A DNA stretch of 64,000 nucleotides from Mortierella sp. BCC40632. Lineage: Eukaryota; Mortierellomycota; Mortierellomycetes; Mortierellales; Mortierellaceae. The notes under the pieces were generated by a model. That model was not told where the DNA came from. It was given only the letters and a program-made list of their open reading frames with translations, and searched no databases. Each line of letters opens with the position of its first letter. Within the stretch, counting starts at the first letter, position 1. Location of the stretch: positions 3,180,501 to 3,244,500 of the forward strand of contig WAEK01000002.1 in assembly GCA_011634665.1 (NCBI GenBank), read 5' to 3'. The position numbers were made by a program, and so were the translations under genes. This document shows, piece after piece, positions 10,560 to 23,920 of the stretch.

Positions 10560-13500
10560 CTATCGGTTGGATCGTCTCGAGAACAAGAATCTTGGAGTTG
10601 ATGCAGTCAAAGACAATGAAGAAGAGGCACCACTATTCAAAGACCCAGAAACGTTAGGTCTGAGCATATTCGCCCTCTCCGTCACCACCGCTGGTGAGCA
10701 CGGCGAGATCGGTGACGATGGCGATGACACTGGCATCGCGGCCAAAGGACTGGCAGCAGTTGTTGCTATTTGTGCTACCGTCGAAAGACTCTGTGAGGTT
10801 GGTGAGAGGAGCGGTTGAGAGGTGTCATGTTGATTCGAGACTGAATCCGAGTCTGTGACAGGCACGTTGACAGGTTGGGTAGGACGGCGGTGAACACCAG
10901 CAGCAGCTTCAAACAAAGCAGTAGTAGCTGACACATCCGCTGTCATGGTCTCGGAGGTCGTAGAAGCCAACGGTTGAGCCAAGGAAGCTGAAGAAGCATA
11001 AGAAACAAATCCCGTCGCAAATGCATGGGTTATAGCCATAGTTGCAGTCGATTTAGGTGGGGACGTATCAAGAAGCGTTCTCGAGACAAGGAATTGATGC
11101 CGTTGCTGCTGTTGTTGTTGATGACGATGTTGGTGTCCCTGATTCTGTTGTAGCTTTCTCTCGAACCAATCACTTGGCCCTGGCTCTGAGGGACTTTCGA
11201 CATTCCAATGTTGCATTAGTTCGTCGTCCTGGATACTAGAATCATCCACTTCAACCCTTGTTTGGTCCATGTCATTTCCTCGTCTCCGTTGGTAACCATA
11301 GGGAACCCAATGCGAATCATCTGCCCTGCCTTTGCCCTTTTCGAGTGCTCCTCGATAGAGATTCGGTGAACGAGAAACAGACTCGCTAGACGAAGAGTCT
11401 TCCTTGGAACCATCAGCGGTCGATGAATTCGTGTGAATGGTGGAAATGGTAGAACCCGTCGGAACTCGAATCAGCTCAAATGTCCCTTCATCACTTTCCA
11501 CATCGACCTCTCTTGATTCATCTTTGACTCGAGGAATCTTTTCTGGAGAGACATCTAGGGCATGAACATGATTCAGTTGGTTTGGTTGATGGCCCCCTTC
11601 ATGACTATCCTGAACACCGCCTCTCACTTGAATCTGAACCTGGACCTGAACTTGGTCTCGAGTAGGTTCCGATTGGTGACCAGAAGGAAGAGCATACCAT
11701 CCTCCAACTGGAATATCCGTCATAGGATGACTACTGCTACTGTTTTTGCTACTGTTGTTGCTGTGAATCCTTGTCTTGGCAGAGTGGAGAAAAGATATTT
11801 GTTCTTGAGATGCTGGAGGACACTGGCATCTGGAGGAACTCTCGCCGTCAGGGACTATACCTCTTTGCCAAGTAGAGGACTCTGACTGTCGCATGGGTCC
11901 TGTCAAGTTCTGAACAGGCGTTGAACGGATATGCCGACTGGGTGATTCAAAGGACCGTGCAGAGATTTCACCGTGGTTGATGGTACTACCCGAAGAGTTG
12001 GAGATGACCGAGGGTGAACTTGGTCGTTGTTCTCGAAAGGACCATGACCTCTGTAACCCATAAGTTGGACTCGTCAGGGTCCCTTGAATGTCTCCACCAA
12101 CATTGCTGTTGGATCCTGTGCATTGGTGAGCAACTGGGTTCATGGTGGAAGGTGCTTCTGTAGGATTGTGGGCTGTGTCTCGGGAGACTCGCTTATGAGG
12201 AAAGGACATACTGGGGATCCAAGACAAAGTCTTTCTTGGACGAGAAGGACACTGTTCACCTAGTGAACGACTTGGCTCAAAAGGAGGCGTCTTTGTAGTG
12301 GCAGTGGTAGGGGTCGCTTTCAAACCGGTCCCAGTGAAAATCCATCTGGCATTCTTTTTCTGCGAGGTTTCCCTGGATAATCTAGTAGAATCATCCTCGG
12401 CAGCGAGGATTTTTTGATTAAAATGGTCAATAATAGATCGGACATTGCTGCTACTACTACTATTGCTGCCGTTACTGCCGTTGCTGCCGTTGCTCTTCTT
12501 GCTGCCAAAACTGCTTGACCGACTCGGTAAATCCTGCTTTTCTTCTGTTGTGTTTGCTGTCGTTGGCGAAGAGGCGTGCAATATTGATCTTGGATCTCCA
12601 GAGTTGAAGGGCTCTGAAGGTCGCTTGAGCGTTGACCGAGTCGAAAAAGTAAGACCCCTAGGCCTCAAATGCGTAGGATACAATGCAGATCCTGTCATAG
12701 TAACGGGTAGTGGAGCAGACGCAGGGCCAGTACCGTTACCAGCGGCAGCAGTGATGGTTGTGGTGACCACTTTGGGCAAACCGGACAATGCAGAGTCATA
12801 ATAGGCCCCAACATCCCGTTCAAAGGCAATCTCCCGTTCAACTCTCATCGAGATTTGATATTCTCTCTTGGCAATGGATTGAGCCAATATTTCCAACGAT
12901 TCCTGACGACGATGACGATGACTGGATTCAATCGGACCTTGGGCCAAGTGACGAGGATGGTCCGTTTCATTGCGCTCGCCTTGTCCACCACTCCATGACG
13001 CCGCCTTTACAGAGGCAGATCGGGGTGATGGGGAGGTGGAAGAGGTGGAAGATGAAGAAGAGGAAGAAGAAAATCGCGATCCTAAAGCAGTCGTGCCGTG
13101 CCGTAGCCATTGCTTCGTGAAGGATTGCCGTAAAGTCGATGGTGTTGCCATGACATCCTTATTAACAGGAGATGTCGGACTGGAAGACAAGATTGGACAA
13201 ATGTCCTTCTTGGCAACCGATTCATTCCACTGCATTAGGATACTTTTCTTCCGAGTATGCATGTCCCGAAGATGGTATTTCGGGTCGGGTTCTTGGCTGC
13301 GTACTGATGTCGTGGTTTTGGAAAAGGCGTTCGTCGTTGTCGCTTCGCCTCCTCGCTGCGAGAGCCTTGCTGGCGAACGAGCCTGTTGCGTTGAAACAAA
13401 AGGCACGGATAGACTCTCTTGTGTTGTTATTGGGGCGTCTGATCCAAACTTGGTAGTACTCCTCAATGCTGGTGACAATGACGGGGCAATGGTATGTCCA

Positions 13501-15688
13501 CTATGTGCTGTTTGATGTATTCGATATTATTAACACATTTAACAAGATTAAGAAGCCAAATTTGGTGGTGGCTAAGAATGGACAGCTCGAAATGAAGGAC
13601 TAACTCTTTCTCTCTAATCTCCTTACCTTGATTATCTGACTCCTCAACGCAGGACGAGAAACTGGAGGTACAGGTCATGTAATGACTGGTAGGCGAAGAG
13701 GATGATGACCGACTCTGCTCTCTGTTGTCCTGAGAGTTGACGGATTTATGGCTCATAGCGATCCCTTTAGCTCTTGCCCTCGTGTCCTGTCTGTTTGATG
13801 TATCGTTTGTGATGTCATCCTTGGGAGTACTTTGGTCACCTTTAGTGATCGACGGATAATGGACAGCACGAATCGACGTTGGTGCATTACGAGTACCTTG
13901 ATAGTTGAACTGTTGGATCAAATTCATGACAGTTGATCCTTTCTTTACTGAACTTGGGGAGCCTGGCAATGAAGAAAGCGGAGACGACGAAGCGGTCTTG
14001 AGAGAACCAGAGGCGCTGCTCGACTGGATTCGAGCCGTTTCATTGCCAAGTAGCTCTGTTCCCGAGCCAGTACTGATACAAAAGGATGTCGTAGGCGACG
14101 ACTTGGTCCCACCTTGGAGAAGCGACAATGGTTTTGGCGCCCGGTTGACGCTTAGCGCTTGCCTGGGACCCGAAGATACTTTGACATCTTCTTTGATAGA
14201 TCGTATCTGTACAGGACAATTTCTTAAAGCAGTCTGTCGAGAGGGTGACTGAAGGGAGTGGGTCGCTACAGTCGAAGAGGTGGTGCCTGTGTCTGGTAAA
14301 GACAATAGTGTCAAGGTGGACCGAGGCTGAGGAGAACCCTTTTCTGGAGATCTTGGTGTGGTATCACTACCCTGGAAATCAGTCGTCAGTTCTTCGAACG
14401 ACAAATGAGTCGATCGGATCGGATGGTGGCCTCTGGACACTAGTAAGGGCGACACTGGAAGGCGGTTTTCCAAACGCGGCATTTGCGATTCAGTTAAGAT
14501 GGGGCTGATCGGTTTGCAAATGCTCATACACCTGCTTCGTCCTTGACTCAAGGAACGGCTTGCATTGGTTTGATCATGGCTGTGCTTGACGCCTGAAGAG
14601 ACAGGGGCCGTGGTCGCTGTAGCCGATGGTCTTGTCTGGCTGCTCTGCCTAATAGATTCGTTTCTGCCTTCATTCAAAATCTGGTCATGACCGACAGCTT
14701 CTTGAGATTCGCCGCCTAGAGCTGGCACTTTTGATTGAGAACTAGCATGCGTCCCTCGAAGGGATGGGGTATCGCAGACGTCGATTTTGATGGTTCCTCT
14801 TTCGCCGAGATTGTCCATCTCAAAGGCTTTCTCTTTGTCTTTCACAGTGCGTTCGCTGGCGGCTTTGTTGACGCCACCATCAACTTCAAGCGTGATGTAG
14901 GTATCGGGATTGCTTGGGATAGGGCTGCTTGGCGTAGCAGCACCTTCAATTTCCTCATTACATACAGAGCCGTCAAGAGATTGGTTCGATCGACAAGAAA
15001 GTGGCTTTACTGTCTTTGCGAAATAACTTTTTAACCAACTTGGATCGATCTTTGGTGCCGGAAGCTCATGCGACCACGACAACGATGAAAGGGACTCGCT
15101 CTCTTGATCCATGGTTGATGTCTTGACAAAAGCCTTGGTACCATTTGATTTCGGAGTCAAGGTGACATCGGTTTCTTGTGCAAGAGTAACTCCAGTCATT
15201 GACTTCCTTCCATGAACCAGAATCTCCTGTCCTTGACAGTACTGGTGAATATGATGCAAGAAGGCGGAGGTCTCTTCCAAGAACGGTTGGACGACAGCCA
15301 TATGGATTCGAGGTCGAAAGGATGAATGGCGAGGTAATTGGAGAAGGATAACTTTGCAAAACCGAAAGGCAAGGACCATGCTCTTGAACAAGAGTCTCCT
15401 GGCTTGAAAGTCTCGTTGAGCTTTGGCCACTTGGTTCCCATCCTCGCTTTCGCTGGAGGCTGATTCTGGATCGACGGTCTCTTCTAGAGGATCGGCTGAC
15501 TGTTTTGGATGCAGCAGGGAAAAAGCTGTCTGGCGAAGTTGGAGGACACGAAGGGCAACTGTTTTCTGGGCAGAAAGGTGTTGGAGTACAGGGACTTTGG
15601 CATTGAGCTTTGGAGGAGTAGAGAGGATGTCGATCAATCTCCCCAAGGAGACAGAGCGCCGGGGTTCACCGTCAAGTGGGATCGCCAT
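10560..15688 (-). CDS. Large serine-rich protein of unknown function (1656 aa)
   Basis: Two exons join in phase: 15688-13627 (687 codons plus one base) and 13468-10560. The donor is CAAG/GTAAGG, the acceptor is CACCAG, and the 158-nt intron is crossed by a split Ala codon. I do not recognise the protein. The N-terminal 150 residues look folded and helical: a short leader with leucine-rich segments and a basic-hydrophobic block around FRFCKVILLQLPRH. Most of the rest is predicted disordered: poly-Ser, SNG repeats, a QVQVQVQIQV stretch and a Gln/His-rich run. One further island may be ordered, around HRRQESLEILAQSIAKREYQ to YYDSALSGLP, about a third of the way into exon 2. No membrane helices or catalytic motifs are visible. 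The convergent left neighbour and long right promoter fit an independent gene. A signalling or scaffold role would be a guess. Confidence 0.8.
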
Positions 15689-17986
15689 TGTCTGTGGGAA
15701 TCGTACAACCGAGGAACCAGGATTGAGGAGAGAGAGAGAGAGAAAGGAAGAAAAAAAAAGAAAAAGAAAAAGAAAAGAAAAAAGAGAGAGAGGTACGCGT
15801 AGGAGAGGTGTGAGTGGCTTTAAGAGAGGGTGGTGCTGTGGTGGCGGTGGTACTGTGGATGAAGATTATGGCATTTGGCGGATCCCCTTTTTTTTAATTT
15901 TTTTTATTTTTTTATTCTCTTGATAGGCAAACATTACAACCTACCCCACCCTTCCTTTGGGGCTATTTCGAGCGCGCCAACTACTGTAACAGTCGACGGT
16001 GGAGAGTGTGGGTGGTGTGAAGGGTGTAGACCAACATTCCCCGAATAAGGTTTCTGTGACAAGGGACGATCCTACGGAGAAGGGGAGGGGAGGAAAGTCT
16101 GTCCATTTTAAGCTCAACAACAACAACAAAAAGGTCAAGGCACACCCAAAAGAGAGGTGTTACAAGTTCAAAGAAGAGGCCGTGGATCTTTTTTTTTTTT
16201 TTCTTCTATAGAGAATTGCCAATTCTCGATTTCAAAGAAGTAAGAGGCAAGAAGGAGAGGAAGTAGAGAGAAATGTAAAACAAGTCATCCTAATATCTAA
16301 CATTTTTTTTGAGTACTTTGTCCCTGTCAACTGCTCATTGAAAGAAAAAAAAAAAAAAAAAAAAACAGCCGAAGGTGCTGATCTCTTGACGTAAACAGCT
16401 CTACTAAACAGCAAACCAAAAAGGGGTTGGGTCAGTAATATTAGATATCCCCGAGGAAGGGAAAGGGGAAGGAGGAAAAAAGTAAGCAAACATGCACCGA
16501 CATGGAGGAGGGCAGTGTGCGCATTGCATTCATTACCCAAGTATAGCGCGGGTGTGGAGACGAAAAGAATCCATCTAATCAAAAATCACAAGGCAAAAGG
16601 CTAAGCATTCGACTGTTCTTGTTCACCCAAGGTATCGGGCAGCAGGAGAGGAGTGGCTAGGATCGGGCTTAAAAAAAAAGAAAAGAAAAGAAAAGAAAAG
16701 GCTTTGTCGATAGGCTAAAGATGGCCTGATGAGGCTATTGGCCTCCGTTCCACATCACTCAAAGATAGTCGATGATCAACCAAAGTGTGTGAGGCATTCC
16801 CCTCTCCAAGGAACGTGTGCACAGGTTGCAGATGAATGATTGGACGGTTTCGGCGGACAATGAAGGGAGCAAGAGAGAGAGAGAGAAAGAGAGAGAAAGA
16901 TTGAGAGTTGCAAACAAAGAGCGCGCGCGTTGTCCCTTTGGGCTGGGCGTTGAACATTCGGTCGGACTACGATACAAGTTAATCTAAAGACCAGTTTGGT
17001 AGTGTCTGTTCATGCATGACCAGGGAGTTTTTGACAATAATTATTGCAATCATGCAAGTTTGAGTGGCAGACTGAGCTCAGGGTACATTAAAAGAGTAGA
17101 CTCCTTCTCCTCTCAATCTCTCCCCTGGAAGTATTGAGGGGATGATCTCTACTGAGAAAGAGAGTGAAGAGAGAGGGAGAGAGAGTTTGAGAGCGAGAGC
17201 GTGTGATGGTGTGTGCTTCCTGTAACGGTGCGTATGTATGTAGTATGTGTTGAGGAAGCGCTAGGAAAGAGAGAGTGTGTGAGGGATGCCCGGTGACCAG
17301 TGACCGTCGTCCATGAGAGACAAGTCCGACGAAGGGAGCGACACCAGTCAAGGCCAATGCCATGTCTCGAATTAGTTTGATCCCAATTGGCTCGCTCCTT
17401 TCGCTAGTCAGCGCCGTTTTTTTTTCCCATTCACTTTTCGCATCCTCCTTTTTTTTTTCACTTTTTGCATCCATTTTCTGGACCAAAAAAGTGAGCCAAG
17501 AGATTCATTCAGGTCCACATCCCTTTCCTAGCCCAATAGCTGATCTCGCCTGCTTCGCACTCAGTGCCCGTGCTTTTTACCGAGACAATGTCAACAGAGA
17601 AAAAGAGGATGAAGCAGGTGGATGCGATTTGGGGAGGAGAAAGCGGATGGGAGACACAAAGGGAGGAAGGGTCGGATGTTGCATCGCTCCGAAAGAGGAG
17701 GAGACGGACAGAGAAAGAGAGCAAGCAAGCAAGAGTGAATAGAGAGAGAGAGAAGAGAGAGAGAAAGAGACAGTTTTAAACTGACCCAGCTTGGGGTAGT
17801 CCTGACCGCGTCCAAATAATATTTTTCTTCTTCTTCTACTTCTTCTCCGACCTGTAGTGGCCTGACTTGACCCACTCCACTCCACTCTCTCACTCTTTCA
17901 CTCCACTCTGTCTGAGCTCATCGTTTTGTTCGTCTTCTCTCGAATCACCTTTTCATCTCTCTTTCTCTTTCACACTGTTTCTCTTT

Positions 17987-18026
<40 letters not shown>

Positions 18027-18366
18027 ATTCGCACCCTTATCCTCACTCTCTTCGTCTTTTCTTTCTCTCGCATCCACATTCTTTCTTCCTCTCGCCCCAT
18101 CGACCATCATTTTAATCATTTCGCACATCTCTTGTTCTCGCTCCCGCTCTCGCACTCTCTCTTTCTCTCTTTCTCATTCTCTCGTAGCTTGTCTCGCTCT
18201 TCTCTACAAAAACAGTGCAAGCCCAAGCGTCAACGCTCTCTAGCACAAACTCCTCGAGAACTCAAGCCCAAGCGCTCATATCGTCATTGGAGCCAGAGCG
18301 CATACTCGTTGCCTTGTCCGACGGAGCAAGGAGACCAACACCCCCCAATAGTCAAAACCAATAACC
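15689..18366. promoter_or_regulatory. Divergent intergenic region (serine-rich gene / DENND6-like gene)
   Basis: These 2.7 kb hold the promoters of two divergent genes. Next to the left gene the plus strand is purine-rich (15720-15800). Next to the right gene it is pyrimidine-rich, with a CT dinucleotide run at 17992-18021. An AAAAG pentamer run is near 16675-16700 and further GA runs are at 16870-16900 and 17155-17200. Short open frames occur on both strands but none has a recognisable domain or splice support. Confidence 0.55.
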
Positions 18367-20073
18367 ATGGCCACCTCAGCGTCTCTCAAGGTCAACACTA
18401 CTGTCCAGACCGTATCTAATGAAAAGACCCCGACCAACGTAACAGGTCATGCCAGCAGCAGCAAACCAAAGCATCTCTCGCAACCATACAATATGCATTC
18501 CATAAGTACAGAGTCACTCCCAGCTCTCTTTGGAGCAGCCTCATTGCGACGGAGCAATTCCAACATCATTGCCAAGACTCGATCCTCTCCTACTCGAGGC
18601 ACCTCACCTGCACCTTTTAGCAATGACCTTTCCAGCAGCTACTCGACTCCAGCCTCGCCCATTTCCCGGACAGTGATCCTTGAATCCTCTCCAGACCAGA
18701 GTCAGGACTCGACCTCGGCCACTAACACGGACTCTTCAGCTTCTTCTTCACCTGCTCTCTCGACCGCGGTCTCGACTGCTTCCTCACCAGGTCCTTTGCC
18801 AGCCCCGGCCACACTTGTAGAGACAATGTCAGCGGAATCGACCTTGAGAAAACCACTTGCAGGGTCTTCTTCTCCCTTGTCGAACAATCCTCACAAGTCT
18901 TTTACCACGCCAGCCAAGACACCTTCGACTAGCACCACCACTACGACGACAGGACGGAGACCCATTCTAGTTGATGTGATCCCAGAGACAGAGAACTTTG
19001 ACTTTGACGACGAGGATGCCTACGATCCATACAACCCTCACCACGACCATCGTAACCATGAAGAGAATCGAGCACGGCGGCGACGACCGAGTAGTTGGGA
19101 TATAATGGACATGCCAGCGATCGACCACCTTCGTCAATGGATGGTCTGCTACTGTGTTGTCAACTTTGATCTCGAAAAAGGCCAAGGTCAGTCTCTCTCT
19201 CTCTCTTTTCTTTTTGGAAGTGTATTTGTGTGTGTGTGTGTGTGTGTTGGTGACAGGATGAAGGGGAAAAAAAAACCGGACAGATGATCTTGTTGCCGCG
19301 TCCTGGATCCTTTTTTTTTTTTTTTTTTTGGATAGTGCGCTAGTCCTAGATTAAGCTGTGGTTGAAGCGACCTCTGCTTAGTCTGATCTTGTTGAATGAA
19401 GAGGAGGAGGCAGGGAGAAAGAGAAAGAGAAAGAGGGGAGAGGCAGGACGAGGCGAGGTCAGAGCTTTGTGGAAGCCAAGAAAAAAAAAAAAATAAGGAG
19501 ACACCTTTTTTTTTTTTTCTTCTTCTTCAACGGACTACTTGGATGGCTGCATGCAAGGGACACAGGGGGTAGAGGAGGAAGAGGAGAGAGGGGGGGAAGA
19601 GGGGAAGAGGAGGGGGACCTTTGACCATCACAATGAAAGCACCGTATCCAGAACCCCACCTCAGCCTCCTGTCACAGCCTCAAATGGATCTCGGCAGGGA
19701 CCACTCTCCTCCTACAGCAAAACAGTTTACCTGTCACCTCGCATCAACAACATCATCACGGACATGACCAATTGAGCAGACAGGACTCTAGAAAGAAAAG
19801 AAAAAAAGAAAAGAAAAAAAAAAACTTGGATGCCAAGGAGACGAGTTCCCTGTTTTCTCTCTGTCTTCAACATGAAAGAAAAAGCCGTTCGAGCCTTTGT
19901 CTATTCTTGGATCTTGGATGGTCACTGTCCCTTTATTCTCTTTTTCTGCATATATGCATGATGAGGAAAAGAGAAGGCAGGTCTATGAAGCAAAGGTGGA
20001 GGAAGGTTGGATCAGCGCAAAGGGAAACATGGCATGGCTCAAACAAAAAAAGATTGTCTGGACGTGACCAAGG

Positions 20074-20113
<40 letters not shown>

Positions 20114-20482
20114 AATCTCTCTCGGCCTTCTCTCCTCGACTCTGATTCCCGAGGCTCTCACGGTTTGATTTTTTTCAGAGTTGTCGTCATTGATCCCTCT
20201 GGGTCAGGGTCGAAAGGCCCAGGGTCAGTCAGGATTAGGCTCAGACTCCAAGGGGTGGGTGTCACGAATCGGCTTTGGGAGGGGGGGGTTTCTTCACAGA
20301 GTTGTACAACCTCAAGGAAAAACACACTCACCCTTGGTCACAGGACTTGGAGAAGAGCACAATAGCAAGATTCACCACAACTGACCTTTAAAGGAGCGGG
20401 CAAAAAAAAGAAAAAGGTTGTCCCAGAACACGAGGATTTCTCTTGCGTCAGTGTGCGTTTTTTTTTTGGGGCCTTTAATTCC

Positions 20483-20516
<34 letters not shown>

Positions 20517-22546
20517 TCTCCCCACCCAAAGTTACCGAGGGTACAGCCATGTAAAAAAGTGTCTTTGGGCCATGGAGGATGTGTGCATAGTGCATGGGGT
20601 TAGCAAGAGTGAGGGTGGGCTGGACAGGTTCTTCCTAATATGAGCTAGCACCCTTGAGCTGGACCATTCTGACAAAGAGCCAGGGCTCAGGCATTGTCCA
20701 AAAAAAAAAAAAAAAAAAACTTCGCCCAGCCTTCAAAACACTACAGCCCACAATATCCGAGCGACTCTAACCCGAGTTTTGTTTACAATTATTCTCTCAT
20801 GTGCTTCGTTCAATAGCCATCGAATCAGTCTATCCTCCATCCGACTTTACACCAGAAGAGAGCAAAAATATCTGCTTTTCTTCATTTCCAGATTCCAACA
20901 CATTTGATGTCGGTGACACAGTTTTCAATTTTCGGATCCGATCCACGACTGCTGGAAGGGCTGCCACAGGCCCAACGACCGATGCAGGATTTCTGTATGG
21001 ATACGTATTCTTCCGTCAAAAACAGGACCCCACCATCCGTCGAGGGTTTTTCCAAAAGTCTGTCGTCCTCATCTCTCAACATCCATTCATTGGTCTGTTC
21101 TCAAAATTGGTCTCTGTGTTGGGTCCTGCTTACTTTGAGGTGGGACGTCCTATGCTCGAGACTGCCTTTCACAATATGGCAAGTTGGCCTGCACCAGTGA
21201 CGAATTCATTGATGGAGTTGCCCTTCATGGGAACGCTGTATGAGGTCCAGATTGCGAAACCACATCAGCCTCAGCTATTGGAGACGGCACCGTTCGATAT
21301 TGCGACTTATCAGCCCGAGACACATATCCTGTCCTCAATACCGATGAATGGTGGAGGACTGTATAAGCATTTCCAGGATTTGGTCCCAGATCTTTGGTTA
21401 TGTTGGGAGTTGATGACTTTGGCAGAGCCTATCATGCTCATTGGAACCTCACCTGAAGTCTGTAGTGAAGCCGTCACCTCGCTTGTTGATCTTATTAATC
21501 CTGTAAGTCGTTTTCTTTCTTTCTTTTTCCTTTTTTATTTTGGCCTGATCATGCATCAGATACATCTAGGTGGTTTATTGACATTTATTGATTGCTTACA
21601 AACTCGTTTCTTTATATATATATATTTGGGTGTGTATACGTGTGTGATAGATACCATATTGTGGAGACTACCGGCCATATTTTACAGTCCACAGTCCTGA
21701 ATTCCATTCGTTCTGTAACAAATCCTCGCCACCCAGTAGTTTGGTTCTGGGTGTGACGAATCCATTCTTTATCAAGACGCTTGAGCATTGGCCACATATT
21801 ATCAAGATTGGAAAACCGACCAATCGAAGACCCAATGGACGGATTGGAGGTTATGACAGTGGCAAGAATTCGAATTCTAACATCCGAGGTGGGAAACCGA
21901 GCTCACTGGATTTCGTACAGGCAAGTATATATATATAAATATTATTATGTCAAGGACTCGACTGTTTGCGGGCAGGAAAAGAGAAAAGAGATGGGGAATA
22001 TCGTTTTGTTAACAAGAGGCTTGGGGGATGGGAACGACCCTCTATTTTTCTATTTATTTTAGGGATTAGTAAGCAAACGCAAGGGAGTCATTGCCAAAGA
22101 CACGAATCTGCTCTGCATGCTCGCAGAGGCAACAACAAACCGTTCTTCCCAAGGTAAAAAAAAAAAAAAAAAAAAAAAAATTGCCTGTTTATTCTGGAGA
22201 AGGAGGGGTCCTGTTTGAGCACAACAGAGTATGCGGAACAAATTCACCATTGATCAATGGTTTTGAAATTAATCATGAACCTCCTCCATATCCGTTTTTT
22301 TTTTTTTGGGTCGTGTCTTGATTGATAGGATATCTGCTGGACAATATCCTTCGGAAGTACTTTGCCACCTTGACGGAAAAGTTCTTGGTGCCTCTGGATC
22401 GTTACTTTGCTACCCTAGTGCCTAATGATATGTAAGTCAACAAGTCTCTTTTTATTTTATTTTATTTTTTTTTCTTCCGGAAAGAGGGGCAATGTCTCTA
22501 GAGGGAATCATTAGACGTTCGGACTCGTCCAATTTACTCATTTCTC

Positions 22547-22579
<33 letters not shown>

Positions 22580-23920
22580 CAAATGCTGACCGGATTTTAC
22601 AGCACCCTTTCGACCACAACTCAATTCCCACACATTGCACCCTTTAAACAACAAACGTTCCTCAAATTCCTCTCCAAGAACCCACCAGCGATCACATTCA
22701 AGGCACCAGCTTTCAAATCCAACTCGGAAGCCTGTCAGTCATTCTACAAGGACTTTTTGAAATGCGGCAACTTTGCAACTTGGCTGCGGCTACGAACCAT
22801 TGCTGCTCAGAATGAACTTCGTCGTCGATACCTCGAGACACTCTCCGTCGGTGATGTGGAACGATGGGTCAAAGGCCGGAATGAAGTCGAACTAGTCGAC
22901 TTGTTGGTCCGATTGCGAGAAGAGTTGGGTCAAGGTCCTGAAGGAAACGAAAGCACAGAAGGAAGGACCGATGGTCAGGTCGGATCCGATGTGGACTTGT
23001 TGGATTTGTTTTTGGCAGCACCTTCATCCACCAGGACTAAAGCGGCCAATTTGACGAAAAGGATGGCGGAGGAAAGTCATACGGATCATGAAGAGGGTAT
23101 GATGATGCCTCCATCGGGCTCAATTCCATCTTCAGCATCCATGTCTTCGTTGGATTTTGGAGATTGGTCTGGGGATATGGCAGAGGCCGCCAGCAATAAT
23201 TCGTCCTACTATTCCAATCGGGCGATGAATGGGCAACACCGAGGAGGAGGAACTAGTAATGCAGGATCTCGAAACGTTACTCCTCCACCTCCAAGTGCAG
23301 CCTCTCATATCTCGGACATGCATGGTTCAGCCAAGGGCCGACCTTCTCCCTCAACACCAATCCCATCCAATCATTCGGCAACGGCAGGATCAATCGGTCC
23401 AAAGGCTATCCCAGCGACTCGTCCCGGTCTGCTTTTTATTACCGAGCCAGAACCTCTCTCCGGTTCGGCTGGACCTTCCTCATTTAGTTCAAATGCAAGT
23501 ACTCGGAGTGTCGGCTCGACGGCCCGTGCCACATTGATGACCCCTTCCAGATCCTCGTCTTCATCCTCGTTGAATAATTCCAGCATGGGTGGATGGACCG
23601 AGGTAAAGAAGAAGGAGCTTGGTCCGTCAGGCATAGGATCTGGACTTGGTTTGAGTCACCTAAGCCAGAGTTCAACAGGAGCGACCACAGGATCAACCAT
23701 GGCCTCGACTGTCCGATCACGCGAATCCAGTCCTGAACGACAACGAAGACGGTTTGCACCAGAGGCGAGTGTGATCCGGGCTTCGAGTAAGCAAAAGGAG
23801 CAATTGAGAGATCAGATTCGGATTTTGATCGAAGCACTCCCAGTGGATCTTCGGGAATCATTGCATGCGAATGAGGCCAAGAAGCGAGCTGCGACGACGG
23901 CAGGTCGTAGTCGTGTCTAA
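18367..23920 (+). CDS. DENND6-like DENN-domain protein (Rab regulator)
   Basis: Six exons close in frame: 18367-19186, 20817-21502, 21651-21920, 22063-22153, 22329-22431 and 22603-23920, giving 1095 aa. Residues 1-240 are Ser/Thr/Pro-rich. From about 244 the sequence follows animal DENND6 closely: WMVCYCVVNFDLEKGQ, then GYVFFRQ, GFFQKSVVLIS, VILESTP-region linkers and SLVLGVTNPFFIKTLEHWPHII. The last exon adds about 370 residues of Ser-rich sequence beyond the DENN core, so the protein is nearly twice the length of human DENND6A. The family comprises guanine nucleotide exchange factors for Rab GTPases (Rab14 in animals; the fungal relative Afi1 is linked to Arf3 and polarity). The partner Rab here is not predictable. 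Intron 1 is 1.63 kb and contains a coding-like stretch; intron 3 starts with GC. The start at 18367 follows an AACC context and opens the continuous Ser-rich leader. Confidence 0.92.

Noticed and set aside
17088..17486. A 132-codon minus-strand frame containing a plausible-looking hydrophobic stretch (LIRDMALALTGVAPFVGLVS)
   Set aside because: The flanks are low-complexity GA/CT translation and no splice sites or relatives support it.
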